A stretch of DNA of 64,000 nt from Otatea glauca (GCA_036346275.1 CM070711.1:45447435-45511434), one strand, 5' to 3'. Shown: positions 34,076 to 47,472, counted from the stretch's first letter. The notes: generated by a model from the letters alone, not told the origin. A program made the numbers and translations.

Positions 34076-35292
34076 GCTTTTAAAATTTATTTTTTTATAA
34101 AACTATCTCTGTGTGATTTTTTTTACAAAAATAGTTTCTGGCCCGTAAATCCAGCGCATAGGGAGTACGCAAGATATTATGAAGCGACACGTGGCGATTT
34201 TTGGTATAGAAACGTAGGATTTTCATTTTCCACGATACCTGTGCGCGGGAAAGTCGCCGCTGAGAACCACGGACCTAAGTATGGCATTTACATTTTCCTC
34301 TGAACTCGAGCACAGCATTTATATTTTCCGCTGAATGGAGGTGCGGGATTCCATTTTCGCGACGGTGGCGTGGGGTTCACGATTTTTCCATGGTGCGGTG
34401 GCGCGCATTCGGTTTCCGCTCTGCGATGGCGCGAAGCAAGCGAATTGTGCATCGTCTGGAATCACCACGTGTCACCTCGTGGTTTTTTCCGCGCTCCCTG
34501 TGCGTGGGATTTATATTTTCGTGCTCCCGTGGGAGGGATTTGCGAGCCACAGGCCATATTTGCAAAACAAAATCGTAGGGGACTAATTCTAAAAATTAAT
34601 TTTTTAGGGCTACAACAGTGAAGAGTTTCTAATTGTGCTCTCCTTGCTTTAATAACAATTCGACGAGTTATAATTTTGTTTAAAAAGTTACTTCTCTATC
34701 TAAGTTTATAGGGTATATTTTTTGTAAGTATATATGCTAAAAAGATATTAATAATGACTAAACTATCCTTAATTATTATCTCTAAACACTATATTCAATG
34801 CATGCAGGTAGATAATATAAAGTATATTTGAATATTTATTAGGGACATAGAAGGAACATCACATTAATTTTGCATTGGGATATGAAATATGCTTTATATT
34901 TATGCATAAGACCATTCAAAATAAACTCCTCGTAAATTTGGATGGAGTAAGTATATAGGTAGGGTCTATCTTCCTAAAAAATTACAAACTCAAATCCGTT
35001 CTACACGTTGAGAAACAAAAAAAAGACAAAATCTGATGAAAATAAATCAAAAATAAAAAGGAAAAGATAAAGCTACTGTTCAATGAAATTTGTAATTTTT
35101 GTTTTCAATGTATATAGCAAATTTGGAGTTGAAATTTTGTAGTAGGGTAGATCTTGTCGTACTGTACCTATATATTTTGTTTCGATTTTTTTTATAACTA
35201 TTTGAACAATAAAACACGAGTAACATCAAATATGTTGAGAGCAACCAAACGTCCACAGCCAGCAGGATCCGGAGAGCTTTTTAGACGGTAAC
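34076..35292. other. no gene recognised; GC-rich patch with short internal duplications
   Basis: About 34140-34560 is GC-rich, with CACGTGGCG and CACGTGTCAC motifs and repeated phrases such as CATTTATATTTTCCGCTGAA (also CATTTACATTTTCCTCTGAA). From 34620 on the sequence is AT-rich. Near 34930 TTTGGATGGAGTA may be a worn Stowaway end. No coding similarity is seen. Confidence 0.4.
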
Positions 35293-35516
35293 TGTTGAAT
35301 AATAAATTGATCATGTAGATTAATCCCAATGTGAATCAAGAATACTCAAAAAATAATCACAATAAATGAACATCATATATAGGAGATATCAACTCTATCT
35401 CTTTATTGATTGTAGATTGATTCTCTTGTATAATGGGGTACTACATTTATACCTAAAACCCCTCAAGGGTAGTTTCGAATTACCATCAAAACCAAGTGTC
35501 CGGTTATATCTCAACA
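35293..35516 (-). repeat. 3' LTR of copia H
   Basis: The plus strand runs TGTTGAATAATAAATTG to ATATCTCAACA. It is similar to 53208-53473, including GAGATATCAACTC and CTTTATTGATTGTAGATTGA-like phrases. Confidence 0.8.
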
Positions 35517-35528
35517 CTACCCCTTGGG
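35517..35528 (-). promoter_or_regulatory. polypurine tract of copia H
   Basis: The minus strand reads CCCAAGGGGTAG directly before the 3' LTR start TGTTGAGATATAACC. Confidence 0.6.
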
Positions 35529-36039
35529 TGCATACCGCGTAATGCATATGCCTCATCAAAAACTCCTCTCAAAACCTAGTGGGAAAAAGGATAGAGAAAA
35601 GAGTACATTGCATTCGTATATTGTGTTACACTTGTTGCCTCATTAAAAACATTCATGTGAGAAAACTTCAGAAAAACTCACTATAGGAAAAAGATGGCAT
35701 CTTATAATCGTCTGAATTAGGGTAGTATCTTTAGGATCATACTAAGAGTTATGGTTAAACAATTTACTTCCCCCGAACCCCTGCATATCTCTAAGTTGTC
35801 AAATCCCAATTGCACGAACACATCTTTAGAAACTAGATATTGGCAAATACATAGTTAATAAATTAGCCGATTTTCACATGACTTAGTTTGCGGGATTTTA
35901 CCTCGATTCTTCTTGGAGTTCACGAGGATAGGAAAGTTTAGGACCAATACGCTCGTGATATTACTCTTTACATAACCCATTTGCATTTGTGCAACACAAG
36001 CGAGATTATCTTCGTAGATAATTGTGGGGTATCAACAGT

Positions 36040-36915
36040 GTTAATGCCACATGACTTTTAGATATGGCTAATCACACATCTTAGCCAAACACATCCACGT
36101 GAGGTTTCATATAATGCCATAATCTCTACGTGGTTGGTAGAGATTAGCTACCAATGTTTGCTTAAACGACTAACAAAAAATGGTCGTACTGATCAAGAGA
36201 AACACAAATCCAAAGATGAGATTTGGCATCGTGGGGATCTGACGGATAGCGAGCATTTCAGATATCCCACCATGGTTGAGTCTTGGTTCTTCTGGTAAAA
36301 TAAGCCAAGATTTGTGTACCTTTGAGGTATTTGAGTAAAGTCTTAACACCAGCCTAATGCTTTCTGGTTGGAACTGCACTTTTGTCTAGCTAGCCTGGTG
36401 CACTTGACAAGATGTGTAAGTGCTCCTATATTGCTTAATTATGAAACTTTAAGTCCTAAGACTTCCTCATTTTGTATCATCGGTCAGAATGGGTCTTTAT
36501 CCACTTTAAGGGATCTTGCTACCATGGGAGTTTTCAAAGGATGATATTTATCCATGTTGATTTTTTTCAATACCTTCAAGGTATAAGTATGCTGGTGTAC
36601 AAATATTGCTTTCGGGAAATGCTCTAGCTGTAGACGTAAGCAATATTTAGTTTTACCCAAATCTTTCATATCAAACTCTGTCATAAGGTAAGAATTTTCT
36701 TTCTTTATGTCCTCTGTGGTTTTGATGATATTCAGATTATCAACATAAACTGAGATGATATAGGATCCATTCTGAGACTTCTTTATGAATACACAAGAAC
36801 AATTATCATTATTAGAGTAATCCTTCTTCAGGAGGAACTCACTAAGTTGGTTATACCACATTCTTCCTGACTGTTTTAATCCATACAACAACCTTTGCAG
36901 TTTGACGCTACACAA
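36040..36915 (-). pseudogene. copia reverse transcriptase and RNase H remnant
   Basis: The minus-strand frame at 36484-36915 carries copia RT landmarks: LQRLLYGLKQSGRMWYNQLS, then VFIKKSQNG-YIISVYVDN (the YVDD catalytic box, here YVDN), MTEFDMKDLGKTKYCL and KTPMV. The second Asp of YVDD is Asn, so RT would be inactive even if the frame were whole. RNase H follows at about 36340-36040 in broken frames: LLKYLKGTQ, YPSDPHDAKS and an EIMALYET-like box. The frames are cut by stops, so this is a fossil. Confidence 0.85.
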
Positions 36916-36950
36916 TTGCGATTACCTTTATTAGGATCCGAAATTTTAAC

Positions 36951-37700
36951 TCATTTAGGGACTCTCATATAAAGATCCTCAACTTCCGGTGGGGTCCCAT
37001 GGATGTACACTGTGGTGGTGAGATTAGGACGTATACAGCATAGCCAAATTTTTGTAGATGGAAAATACTTGCTTCTTTCCCATGAGCTATCTACAAAAGA
37101 GAAAATTTCATGGTATGCAGTTTTGAAAAAGAGTGACATAGCAAGAGTTTTATTCTTTTAACTAATGATTTTGCAAGGCTATTTTGTGTGTAGACACGGG
37201 TACTAGATGCTCTACATTTATGCCCAGAGCCACACAATAATCATTAAATGTCTTTGAGTTAAACTCGCCAGTATTATCCATTCAAATAGACTTGATCCTT
37301 TCATCTAGAAAGGAGGCTCTTAATTTAATAAGCTAGGCGATTAATTTGGCAAAAGCATGGTTTCAAGTAGATAAGAGGCGTACATGGGACCATATATAAG
37401 AAGCATATATTAGTACCATAAAGTATTTTAAGGGGCATGACAGGGTTGGATAGGTCCATAAATATTAACTTGAGTCCTCTCTAGGAAAGTCAATGATTCT
37501 TCCCAAATTTTAAGATAAGAGGGTCTAATTATAATCTTCTCTTTAGCACAAACAGGGCATAAGAAATCTTCAGATCTAGGGAAGTTTATAGTTTTTATGT
37601 TATGGTTAATAGAATTATTAGCGAATTTTCTTTTTATATTCAACCTATGACGACCCAATCAATCATACCAGATCTTAAAGAGTTTTGAGATTTTAAGTAT
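36951..37700 (-). pseudogene. copia integrase remnant
   Basis: The minus-strand frame at 37428-37658 matches the start of copia integrase: a HRLNIKRKFAN segment, an inserted zinc-binding CPVCAKEK, then LTFLERTQVNIYGPIQPC (usually ERIQGDICGPIQP), which contains the position of the first catalytic Asp, here Asn (VNIYGP for GDICGP). Further along, 36951-37139 shows decayed connecting sequence. Many stops and frameshifts; the core between 37150 and 37420 is poorly preserved. Confidence 0.75.
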
Positions 37701-39125
37701 TGTTTTCATCGCAACATAAACTTCAAGTTTTATATACGTATAGTGCAATCCTGAGGACAAGGAAGGAAGTTTTTCAACCACACGTTTATTGCACCCGTTA
37801 AACATAGTAATGAGTAGGTATTCGCGCTATCCTTATTTTCTTTTCGCATGTGGAAACCATTCGACAAATATCTTTAAAATTTAATAGAGTACGATCGACT
37901 AAGGGTACAAAAGAGCATCATCTATTATTATACAAGTACCCATAAAGAGAATTATGATGACTCTTCTAGTGCCAATAACGAGGGCATCGCTTCCGGCGAT
38001 GGTCATAATATTTTCAGTTTTCTTAGTCAAAGTCTAAAAATATTTAGTTTTCTTAAGAATTGAATTGGTGGTGCAACTGTCTACAATACATATTTTCTCC
38101 TTTGTCGTTGGATTATACAGTAATCAAGAAAATGTTGCACCATGAACTTGTTACAAAATATAGAACAACCATAGCATAACAAATGAATCAAATATACTGG
38201 GAAATAACAATTTATTCAACTTTAAATGATAATCGCTCAACAGAGCATGGACCAATGCTCATTTAGGAACTAAAACTAAACCGTAAAAGGCTCTTAAGGA
38301 GACTCATAAGGAATTTATGACATCAACTAGAAAAGCAAAGGAATATTTAGGAGACTAGTTCAGTCTCCATATAAGTCATGCTTGTCCTTCTAGGTCTTCT
38401 CGATCTCGCCCAAGAAGATCATCTTCATCTATGGGAGTATTTTCATATCCGAGAAGGTCCTTTGGAACTTCTCTATAGGATCAAGAATTATATTATCACT
38501 GCCTTAGTGTCCGTGTTAACAACAAAGTTGAATAAAGAAAGTGTGCCTTAATATTGTTTCTCTAAGTCTTCTTGACTTTTCAAAGGATTGCATGTAAAGG
38601 TTTACCAAATTCTTCGGTGCGGCGGTTGCGTGACCAATAGCGATGCATCACACCTAAAAAGGGCTTTGTAGGGTAAGCGGCATTGTTGGCTAAGTCTTGC
38701 TTCTAGAAACTCACTAGTCCTTTACCTTTATCTCTCCACTTGGCTTGCCTCTTCCCTTATGTATTCTGTCATTCTTTATTTTTCCCTTTATGCCTTTGGC
38801 CTTTTCGTGACCATGGTTATTACTAACCTCACGAGCATTGACATGTACTTCTGACATTATCTATGTCCCATTAGGAAAATAATGATATTTTTATCAGAGT
38901 TCATCATGTTTCTCTACTTCTAGCAAAGTGCAAATAAGCTCAGAGTGCTTGTAGTATTTAGTATGACGGTACTGTTGCTTCAGTATCCTCATATTGGGGT
39001 GGAAGGTGCATAATGTCTTGACTGTCATCTCAGTATTTGTAACTTTCAGGGTACAGAAACGCAGTTTGGAGACAAGCCTGTGACGGCGGAGTTGTATGCT
39101 GCCACGGTTTTATAGCCTTGGAAGC
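37701..39125 (-). pseudogene. copia gag/protease remnant
   Basis: Near 38900-39110 the minus strand reads YKTVAAYNSAV, RLVSKLRFC, KVTNTEM, ILKQQYRH and KHSELICTLLEVEKHDEL. These are landmarks of the copia gag (UBN2-type). Further on (about 37900-38800) sequence is consistent with the gag-protease junction but too worn to read. Solo LTR C is inserted at the 39125 edge, and gag resumes at 44271. Confidence 0.7.
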
Positions 39126-42100
39126 TGTAATGACCCCCATTTTCACATAAATGCAAAAATGGAAATCTCATGTGCAAAAAAGACTAGTCCCATGATCAGA
39201 GCTAGTACGCACATTTACAACAATTGGAATCACAACCATACATTATATTATTAAAGCGAAGCTAATTTACACAATAATCTTACAATTCGAGTATAGCAAA
39301 GAAAGAAGCAATAGTCTCGTGAGTGTGCCCATCCAATCCTCAGCAACCGACAAGGCATAATCCCTAGAAATTCATCACAATATCCCGAATCCTCGCGACA
39401 ATTATGTTTCACGAGCTAACTGATTCTTCACCTAAAAACAACAATTAGCAAGGGTGAGTACTTTCAGATTCGCAAGACTTTTGCAAAGCCTATGATATAT
39501 GCAAGCCATTTCAAAGGAAAGGCTAGTACGGTTAGTTTGCATAAAGTCGATTTGAAATATAAATACGTAATAGTAGATTGCAAAACGGAATTTAAGTAAA
39601 AGCAATTTAATATCGAAAGTAACAGAATGTAAACATAAATATATCTCATGTACCAGGTATCCCGACCATATCCACAAAACCAGTTCTCATCGACACCCAA
39701 GAGAATTCACCAACACACAGTAGAAATCGCATTTTATGAAAATAACAAAACTGCTAACTATGTGATGACTTTACCAAGTTCCCATAACCATGTACGGCTT
39801 TTGAAAAGTTTGACACTGCAGAGGTGTACATCTTTACCCACAAGTCATGACCTTTTCTTTTGCCGCATAGTTCACGCACCTTTGGCGTAGTGGCCGTAAT
39901 GTTCATGACGAAAACCTTTACATTACCTAGGTTAACTTTGCACCACTCCGGATGTAAAACCCATACTATGGCGTAAGAACTCGAGCATAGAAATGATGGA
40001 ACTTCCCAGTACGGGCGACACCGGTGTATCCAGAACGCTTGATCCATGATCACCTCGGTGTGGACGTCCCTTCGAGCAATTCATTAAGAAACACTGCATC
40101 GCTCCACCTTCCAATGTGCAAAGTTAAACTAGATAACTTAATTGGTTTAAGGCTGTCCCATACCAAGACTTGTGGTTGTACGGTAATTCTTGGCCCGAAA
40201 ACAACCCATAGTTCGGTCCTTAATCCGACACGGCAATAATCTCCACCCTACACTACGTGCAAGACATGCACACTCTGCCATTGCCAATAATTGCCCGCAT
40301 CTAAACCATAGTTTTATTTTCATTTTTCCAACCAAAATACCAACCATAAAATGGTCATACCCAATTAAATGTCATATCCAAAGTCTTTAACCATGTCACG
40401 CTTTATGTTCATTTAAGCTTGGCTAAGCATGTCACTAAATGTGAGTAACCCAGTTTGACATCAATTATCGTCTAAGTTATTCTTAGGGTTATCAAGGTTC
40501 ACAAATCCATACTTATCAAGGAAGTTCTATGTGACAATAGGTACAACTACCAATACCCAAAATATAGCAGACTTTAATAAAAGTAAAGTATGCAAGAAAC
40601 ATTTAATGAAAACATTTATAAAACTGGGATCAATATGATCAAAGGGTGCTTGCCTTGCTTATTTATTGCTTACGACGTAAGTCAAGCCACTACTGATGGA
40701 GGCAACGACGGAGGAAAGGAGTCGGATTCTACACGCTGCTCAATCGAAATATAGCAAATATCCAACTTTAATAAGGGCAAAAGAAAAGATAGAAAACCAA
40801 GTAAAGATTCATTAAAGAAAACAGGAATGTTTTAGGGTTCGATTGAATGATTTCAAGATATTGTGATTTAGATAATTATACAAACATATTGTTAATGTCT
40901 TATGATAAAGAAAGCATGGTTTCTTTGATAGATTATCTATTCTTGATTTACGAATTCAAGAGGCTAAAATTATAAATTCTTGCATTTATAACTTCGAATT
41001 ATAGATGCTAAAATTATTTGGATTAATAGAATTAACATATTAGACAATTGAGCTGGAAACTATAAATGAATAACACTTAATCCTTTTCAATTGATTTTGC
41101 ATAAGAAGTTTACTTTGAATTTATTAGATCCATTGAACAAAGTTATTGGATTTATTCTTGGTTCTTAAGAAGGTTCTGGTGATACAAATTACATATTTGT
41201 TTATTATTTCTAGGTTCGCTTATTCATATAATTAAGTCCATAAAACATATTACTTAAGGTTATTTGGCTATTAGGATTTATATGCAAAACAATATGAAAT
41301 AAGATTATTTCTTCGGAATATGATAGTCTATACTTTGAAGAACATTTCTAAGTTAATCTCATACAGATTAGGTTACCAAGACTTGGTTTTATCAAATTTG
41401 AGTTTAGTTCGTGAAAAATATACTATTTGGTTCACATAAGTATTGAAACTACAATTATTTGGTTAAGTGTTTATTACAACTTTTATTGCAATGATTCTTG
41501 TTGGATAACATAATTTGATTACATTAGATATTTAGAATCCTGTTCCTTATCATGATTATATTTTTCATTAATTCTACATGTATACATTTTTCTACATTTA
41601 CAAGACTTATGTTTTTAATGTAATTCAAACTTATGCATGTATGATATTTCATTTCAAATTATTTATTCACGTCTTTGTGAATTTATTAGATACTTGCATA
41701 TGCCTCTATTTATTGCTACGGATTATTGTATGCAATTGTACACATATATACCCTTTTCCATTTGGATCATTTATTATTCATAAAACAAATCTAAATCAAG
41801 TTCATACTTTATTGATTCAGCATGATAAGGTAGCCTACTGATATTTAATGATTTAGAAATCAATTTGACTTACTTTAGATTCCTTTTGCACAAACTATGC
41901 ATTTTTGAATATTTATAGTATTGAAATCAATCTTTAATGGAAAATGGTTCAAACAAAGTTATAATCTAAATATTTTTATATATTTGAGTTGCTGATAACA
42001 TAAGGAATCCATTAAAATTGGTTTCATTCAATTCTAAGTTCTTTTGCAATATTTTTATATGAATCATATCTTTAGCCCTTTTATTCAAATTTGAATTTCA

Positions 42101-44270
42101 AATTCACCCGTGATTATTTTCAAAATATTATTGCGTATTATAAATCTATTGAATTTATCATGAATCTAGAAATTTATTTCATCTCATTTGGAGCTAAAAT
42201 GCAAAAGATATAATCAAATGAATATACTAGGTTTAGGAAAATACTGAAATTAGAATTTTACCAATTTAGGAAAGTACGTCTTCGGTTTTGAATACGCTTC
42301 CATATCTGGACTCTACTGAGTTGAAGGGTCGCGGCCGGGCCCGCTTGGCAATGACGCGGTCGCGACACAGCGAATGACGCGCGGGGCAGAAAGCGGTATC
42401 GCGCAACACCGAGGATGACAAGCGGGTCTACCGCTCGCGACCAAACAGAGGTGGCGCGCCAATGCCCACCGGCGCGAAGGAGTACCGAGCCGCGAATCGC
42501 TGGCACGATGAGAATCAGCATGCCTTTGCGCATACAGTGCTCACGGTTTGGCGAGGAGACCGAGTCTGCGCCACCGAGAGCTTGCGCGAGAAGAGCGCGC
42601 TCACGGAGAAGAAGATGAGCTCGGCTTAGCTCGAATGGGTAACGATTCGAGCACCTGTGGAGTGCGGCGCATTCAGAGGCGGTGACGGTTTGGCGGAAAT
42701 GGCTCGAGGCGGCGCGCCACCGTGGACTCGGCGCGACCACCATGGCGGCGATGGAAACTCGAACTGTGGTGATTCAATGAGAAGAAAGGCTTGGATGAGC
42801 ATCGGAGTGCCGTGATTCCGTTTTGGGTTCGACGCGAAGAAGAGATACCGAATGAGCTCTCACCGCGCGCGAGCATCCACGGCGAAGGAACACGCGCGAG
42901 GCTTGCCGAAGAGGATGAGCTTCAATTGGCGCGGGAATGGTGCTCAGTGTTATGAGGTAGCTTCGGTTTGAGCGGTTTGAGGTGAGGTTCTGAATTGTTG
43001 AATTGGGTTTCTCCCCTTTTCTCGGGTTTCACGGAGAGGACAGAGAAAGAGAAATTCCGGCGTGATCGATACAAATGAGTGAAGCTTGAGGGTTTGAATG
43101 CTGCTCAAGGTGATGAGAAGAGGGTTTGATTGCTGACTTGGGCTAGAGACAAAGAAAGAGGTGGTGCGGCTCGGCTTTGATCGAAGGAGAGCGGAGGAGC
43201 GGCTTAAATAAGGAGAGCAGCTGCTGGTATCGGTTTGGAGAAGAAGAAGGCAATATCTGCTGCCAAGTGGGCCCAAGAGCAAGAGAAGACAATTCAATTT
43301 TGATTCTTCAGGACAGCACGTGATCCTTCCATTAATTAAGCTAGCAAACCGACTTACTATTTTATGCGGATTTTTGTAGAGGTCGGCAATGAAGAGATAA
43401 GGGTCTGGTAAAATTTTCAGTTAAAAATTATGAGTAAAAATATTTATAAAAATCTGACAATTGATAACTGTCATTTTCTGCTTATTCTGATTTATATTTA
43501 ATTTAAGATCAAAATAAGATTATTATTTTATGAAACTTTTTCACAAGATCCAAAATGACATTATGTACATGATATAAAATTTTCATATTTTTAAATTGTA
43601 TATTTTATTTGTAATAATTCTGACATTGAACTTTTCAACTTTCCTCATTGTCTGTTTATGAATTTCTAAAATTATTAAACTATGGGATAAATTCTTGATA
43701 TTTTTACCAGAAAAAGATAAGATAAATATGTCGGCATGGTTAAATTTGTAACTCTGGTTAAGGTCTACAGAATTCTGGAGAAATCTTGCAATGTCGGTTC
43801 AGAGTATCTAGATAGGGTCATTTTTGTCTTTTTACTTTATTTAATTATTCCAGATCAGTGCAAGTTGTATAATCATGATTCTAGATAGATCTGAGATTTA
43901 TCTGATATTTTTACATATTTTATTGATTTTGTATTTTTGTTTTTTTTACTTTTACCATTTTACCATTTCAATTTATGAGACTTTCTTCTTTTTAGAGCAA
44001 AATTCAAGAAGAACCAATAATTCAGAAAAATCAGAAAATTCAAATTCAAATTAAAGATTACATCTCAAATTTATTTTTTATATTTTGTTTGTTTTGGAAG
44101 AAATAGTTTTAATAAAGGAAATCTTTCCTTTTCTTTAAGATTAGAATGCAAGAAAAGAGGAATGATATTGTTTAAAATAAAAATCTCAATTCCAATTGAA
44201 ATTTTTATTCAATTCCATTTTAAATTTAAAATTTTATTTTTCATATTTTTGAATTTTACGGGATGTTACT
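39126..44270 (-). repeat. solo LTR of family C (5.1 kb) inside copia gag
   Basis: The plus strand starts TGTAATGACCCCCATTTT and ends GGGATGTTACT. Flanking five bases are GAAGC (39121-39125) and GTAGC (44271-44275), a duplication with one mismatch. There is no internal retrotransposon sequence. It shares the conserved blocks of families A and B (39775-39890, 40140-40310), the exon-like tail (39364-39431), a GC-rich core (about 42290-43260) and a TATA-like box. The last base is T where relatives end in A. Confidence 0.9.
43203..43210 (-). promoter_or_regulatory. TATA-like box of LTR C
   Basis: The minus strand reads CTCCTTATTTAAGCCGC at the edge of the GC-rich core, the place where families A and B have TATAAAA and TATAAATA. 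Confidence 0.45.
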
Positions 44271-44345
44271 GTAGCATAGGAGGGTCTATTCACGACATGC
44301 TTCTCGCAGGAGGCGATTTTTGGTGATTAATCAACTCTATGTGAT
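44271..44345 (-). pseudogene. copia H gag fragment between two insertions
   Basis: The minus strand reads HQKSPPARSMS and continues toward MLPRL, with shifts. This corresponds to the gag segment HQK-x-x-LPEARHEW that lies just upstream of the QDYKTVAAYNSA motif found on the other side of LTR C. It is very short and decayed; the reading depends on its position. Confidence 0.5.
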
Positions 44346-46024
44346 GACTTAATCAACTCTATAATTCAAGAAGCATGGGCGCCTACAGTATTCTCGCTTG
44401 GGGATGAGGATGAAGTGGAAACGATAAATCGAGCATGACAAATTTATGAGACGAATCAGGAATGAAATGGATTTTACCTTAGAATCCATCAATATTATAA
44501 TAAGAAAGAGAAGAAAGTGCTACAAAACTTCATATTTTAAGACGATCCCGATCGACATGTTGTTGCCTCGATGCATCTAGGAAGTTTAGATATTCAATTA
44601 CTAAATATATAACTTGGTTGTGCCTTATAAATTTAGTTGCGAAATACCTGCGTAAGAAAATTTCAAACAACACATACTAATGATGGAAGTTCACTGGGTG
44701 TCGAAAAAAAGAGGATCACGATTGTGAGTAGCGTCGGAGAATTGGATTAGGTAAGAAAGATAGAAAAAGTTCTCCAAAATCATCAAATGTTCTTTCAATT
44801 TATTTTATGTGTGTAGTCTACACATTATTGGTTGATAGGCAAGTACTACCATGTCCTTGCAATTGCTTCATATACACATGTATATGTGGTGTCTTCAAAT
44901 AGAAACATTTGTAAAATAGTACACAAAAATGGCAACTCCACATGGTCGTAGCCAATATATATAAGTCAATCTCACATCTTGTTGGCTATTTTGAAAAGGT
45001 GTTAGGCTATCCGACCTTGCATTTGTATACTTTGTTTCTTAAAAGCTAAACAACAAATGTAAATTAAGATATTAAAGCTAACCAATATATATAAGTCAAC
45101 ACTCACATTCGGGTTGCTAATGTTCGATTTGCATGCATATATAATCCATCCAAAATTCCATATAATATCATCATGTATTCGCAACTAGAGATGCTAGCAA
45201 TCAATGCATTATATTACTAAAGATCCATGCAAATGTGATACCCAAGCATGTATGTCTGTTTTACCCATTCTAATAATGCAAATTGATCGAACAACATCAA
45301 GCAAATGTGATTTCTACGAGTCACATATGAACTAATGTATGGACATACCGTCTATATCACACGATTTATCTTGTGTAGCAAATGTGATTGATATTGTGTC
45401 CGCAACATGGTATTTATAACTGCAACATGATTAGAATCAATGTATTCAAGAGCAAGTATAGCAATTGACACCGGTTCACAATCACAAGCAAGCCCTAGGA
45501 AGATATCGATGCTTCACAATCAAAATCACATGATGATGCTTCACAATCACAACCATCAATCTATTAACACAAGGACACAAAGCATCGATCACCGACAAGG
45601 AGTTCGGCAATGAGGAGGTGGATTAGCCACGGGAGGAGGATGCTCACGCCGGATGGTCGTTGTCGCCTCCACACCTCAAAGCTCGAGGGCGACCGGCGCG
45701 TAGCCACCGTGAGGGAGGTCAAGGAGCGAGGAGATGCTGCCAGGACGCGCCGAGGCCGGGGCGCAGCGAGGTCATCGGGGGCACCGCAATGGGGACAAAT
45801 CGTCGGCGCATGCATGAAGCATCGGCAAGGGTAAGTGAATGAGCTATGCAAGGAGGTAGCCCGGGAGGAGGATGCTAGGGAGGACTTGCTCGGGAGGAGG
45901 TCGCCAGAGGAGGACTTCACGGAGGAGGTCGCCAGAGGAGGAACGCCGGGCTAGGGTTTGAAGGAGACAAACGTATGGATATGTGCTCTAAGCTCTATCG
46001 GTATGTTTATATAGTGGTTTGAGA
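44346..46024. other. region left of a CACTA end; no gene recognised
   Basis: 44346-45590 is AT-rich. A phrase CCAATATATATAAGTCAA occurs at about 44952 and 45081. From about 45590 to 45960 it becomes GC-rich with GAGGAGGT/GGGAGGAGG repeats and an AGGGTTTGAAGGAG end, resembling the 5' leader of a CACTA element. Open frames there are compositional and match nothing I know. The left terminus of the CACTA was not found. Confidence 0.45.
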
Positions 46025-46295
46025 TCATATCACGCACGGTTCTTAGTTAGAACCGCTTGTGATGTGAACTTATCACTGCATTTGCTCGATTTAAAATCGT
46101 TTATGATATTATCACAAACGGATTTTAACTAAAACCGCTCGTGATATTGATGATATTATCGACGGTTCATGAAGAGTACCGTCGTGATTGTTTCACCGAT
46201 GATTTCACTATAGAACCATCGCTGATGTGCTTATCACAGACGGTTTGTCCTAACCGGCGTGTTGAGGCGCCTAATATAAACCTTTCGTAGTAGTG
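46025..46295 (-). repeat. CACTA 5' terminus with subterminal hairpins (CACTA-4)
   Basis: Units such as CACGCACGGTTCTTAGTTAG with AACCGCTTGTGATG form inverted pairs. The block ends at 46295 with TTTCGTAGTAGTG, the reverse complement of CACTACTACGAAA. The next bases inward (GGTTTATATTAGGCGC) match the CACTA-2 end at 17698 (AGACTTATATTAGACCC), so both are one family. Confidence 0.75.
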
Positions 46296-46309
46296 GGTTT
46301 GTCAAAAGG

Positions 46310-47380
46310 TGAAAGCGAGCATAAGCATCCAACAGGTTGTTGCAACCTTTGGAGGTTCCTGTATGGCCATGGGATTACATATCTATGGATTTTATGGTTG
46401 GCCTACCGTGACTCAACGAGGGAAGGATGTTGTATGGGTAGTGGTGGACCGTCTTAGCTAGTCACCATTTTATTCCCATTCGTGTATACAAATTCAATGA
46501 GCGAAGCAATGGCTCCTATTTATGTACATGATTATGAAGTTGCATGGTGTGCCCAAGACTACTATTTCGATCGAGATGACAAGTTTGTCTATATTTTGGG
46601 AGAGTTTGCCGAGTGCTTTGGGCACACACTTCATCTTAGCACCGCCTTTCATCCTTAAACATATGGTCACCGAGCGCATCATTCAAACCTTGGAGGATAT
46701 GCTTAGATCTTGTGTTTTGTCGTGGAGAGGCAGCTTGGAGGACCATTTAGCCCTTGCTGAATTTGGTTACAACAACATCTACCACATCAAGATTCGTGCC
46801 ACTCCAAATGAAGTACTTTATGGGCGTATGCAGTCACCCATATGTGGGATGTAGGAGAAAGGGTAGTTCTTGGTCTAGATTGTCGAGTAGATGGTGGAGC
46901 GAGTGGCGAGGTCAGTGTAACATTCTACATGCACCTAATAGACAAAAAGCTATGCAGATGAGGAGGCGTAGAGTTGGAGTTTGAGGTGGGTGACCGTGTG
47001 CTATTGAAAGTGTCTCCCACCAAAGATGTGGCTCTGTTTGGCACTAAAGGAAAACTTAGCCCGATGTATGTTGGGTAATTCCTATTGTTGCTCGAGTTGG
47101 AAAATTGACTTATAGATGGGAGATTTTGGATCAATGCAAGGAGTGCATAATATGTTCCATATGTCTATGTTGAGGAAGTACTTGCATGACCCGTAACTTG
47201 TTCTTCCTGCTGAGCCGCTAGTGATAGAGTAGAATCTCACTTTGAGTCCCCGCTGCAAACTTTAGGGAATCCGAGCAGGTATTGGAAAATAGAACTCAAG
47301 TTTGTCAAAGTCCCGTGGTCGCATCAATCAAAGCGGAAGCGACTTGAGAATTAGGTCCCCACATGCAAGAAGTATCATGA
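46310..47380 (+). pseudogene. gypsy element F: integrase and C-terminal end, truncated and broken
   Basis: Plus-strand frames carry gypsy integrase landmarks: a KHQQ-A-LLQPLEVPVWP-like entry, GKDVVWVVVDRLS, FHP with a damaged QTDG site, ERIIQTLEDMLRSCVLSW, HLALAEFGYNN, and ALYGR-QSPI (here EVLYGRMQSPI). Then come VGDRVLLKVSP, KGKLSP and MLRKYLHDP. It ends with a chromodomain-like LENRTQVCQSPVVASIKAEAT. There are many stops and shifts. RT, protease and gag are missing to the left, where a CACTA end abuts. Its 3' LTR follows at 47486. Confidence 0.8.
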
Positions 47381-47472
47381 GTTGTTTTCTTCGAGTATGT
47401 GATGTGATTTAAATTCCTTGTTGAGTATGAAATCGTGTAGTTGGGTGCTAAGAATTTAGCATTGAATTCTCA

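Noticed and set aside
34335..34621. Overlapping 83-codon plus-strand frames
   Set aside because: They occur in a GC-rich patch, overlap each other and a minus-strand frame, and show no recognisable motif.
44695..44720. CACTGGGTGTCG as left end of CACTA-4
   Set aside because: It does not match the inverted repeat at 46295 beyond CACT and has no matching 3-bp duplication.
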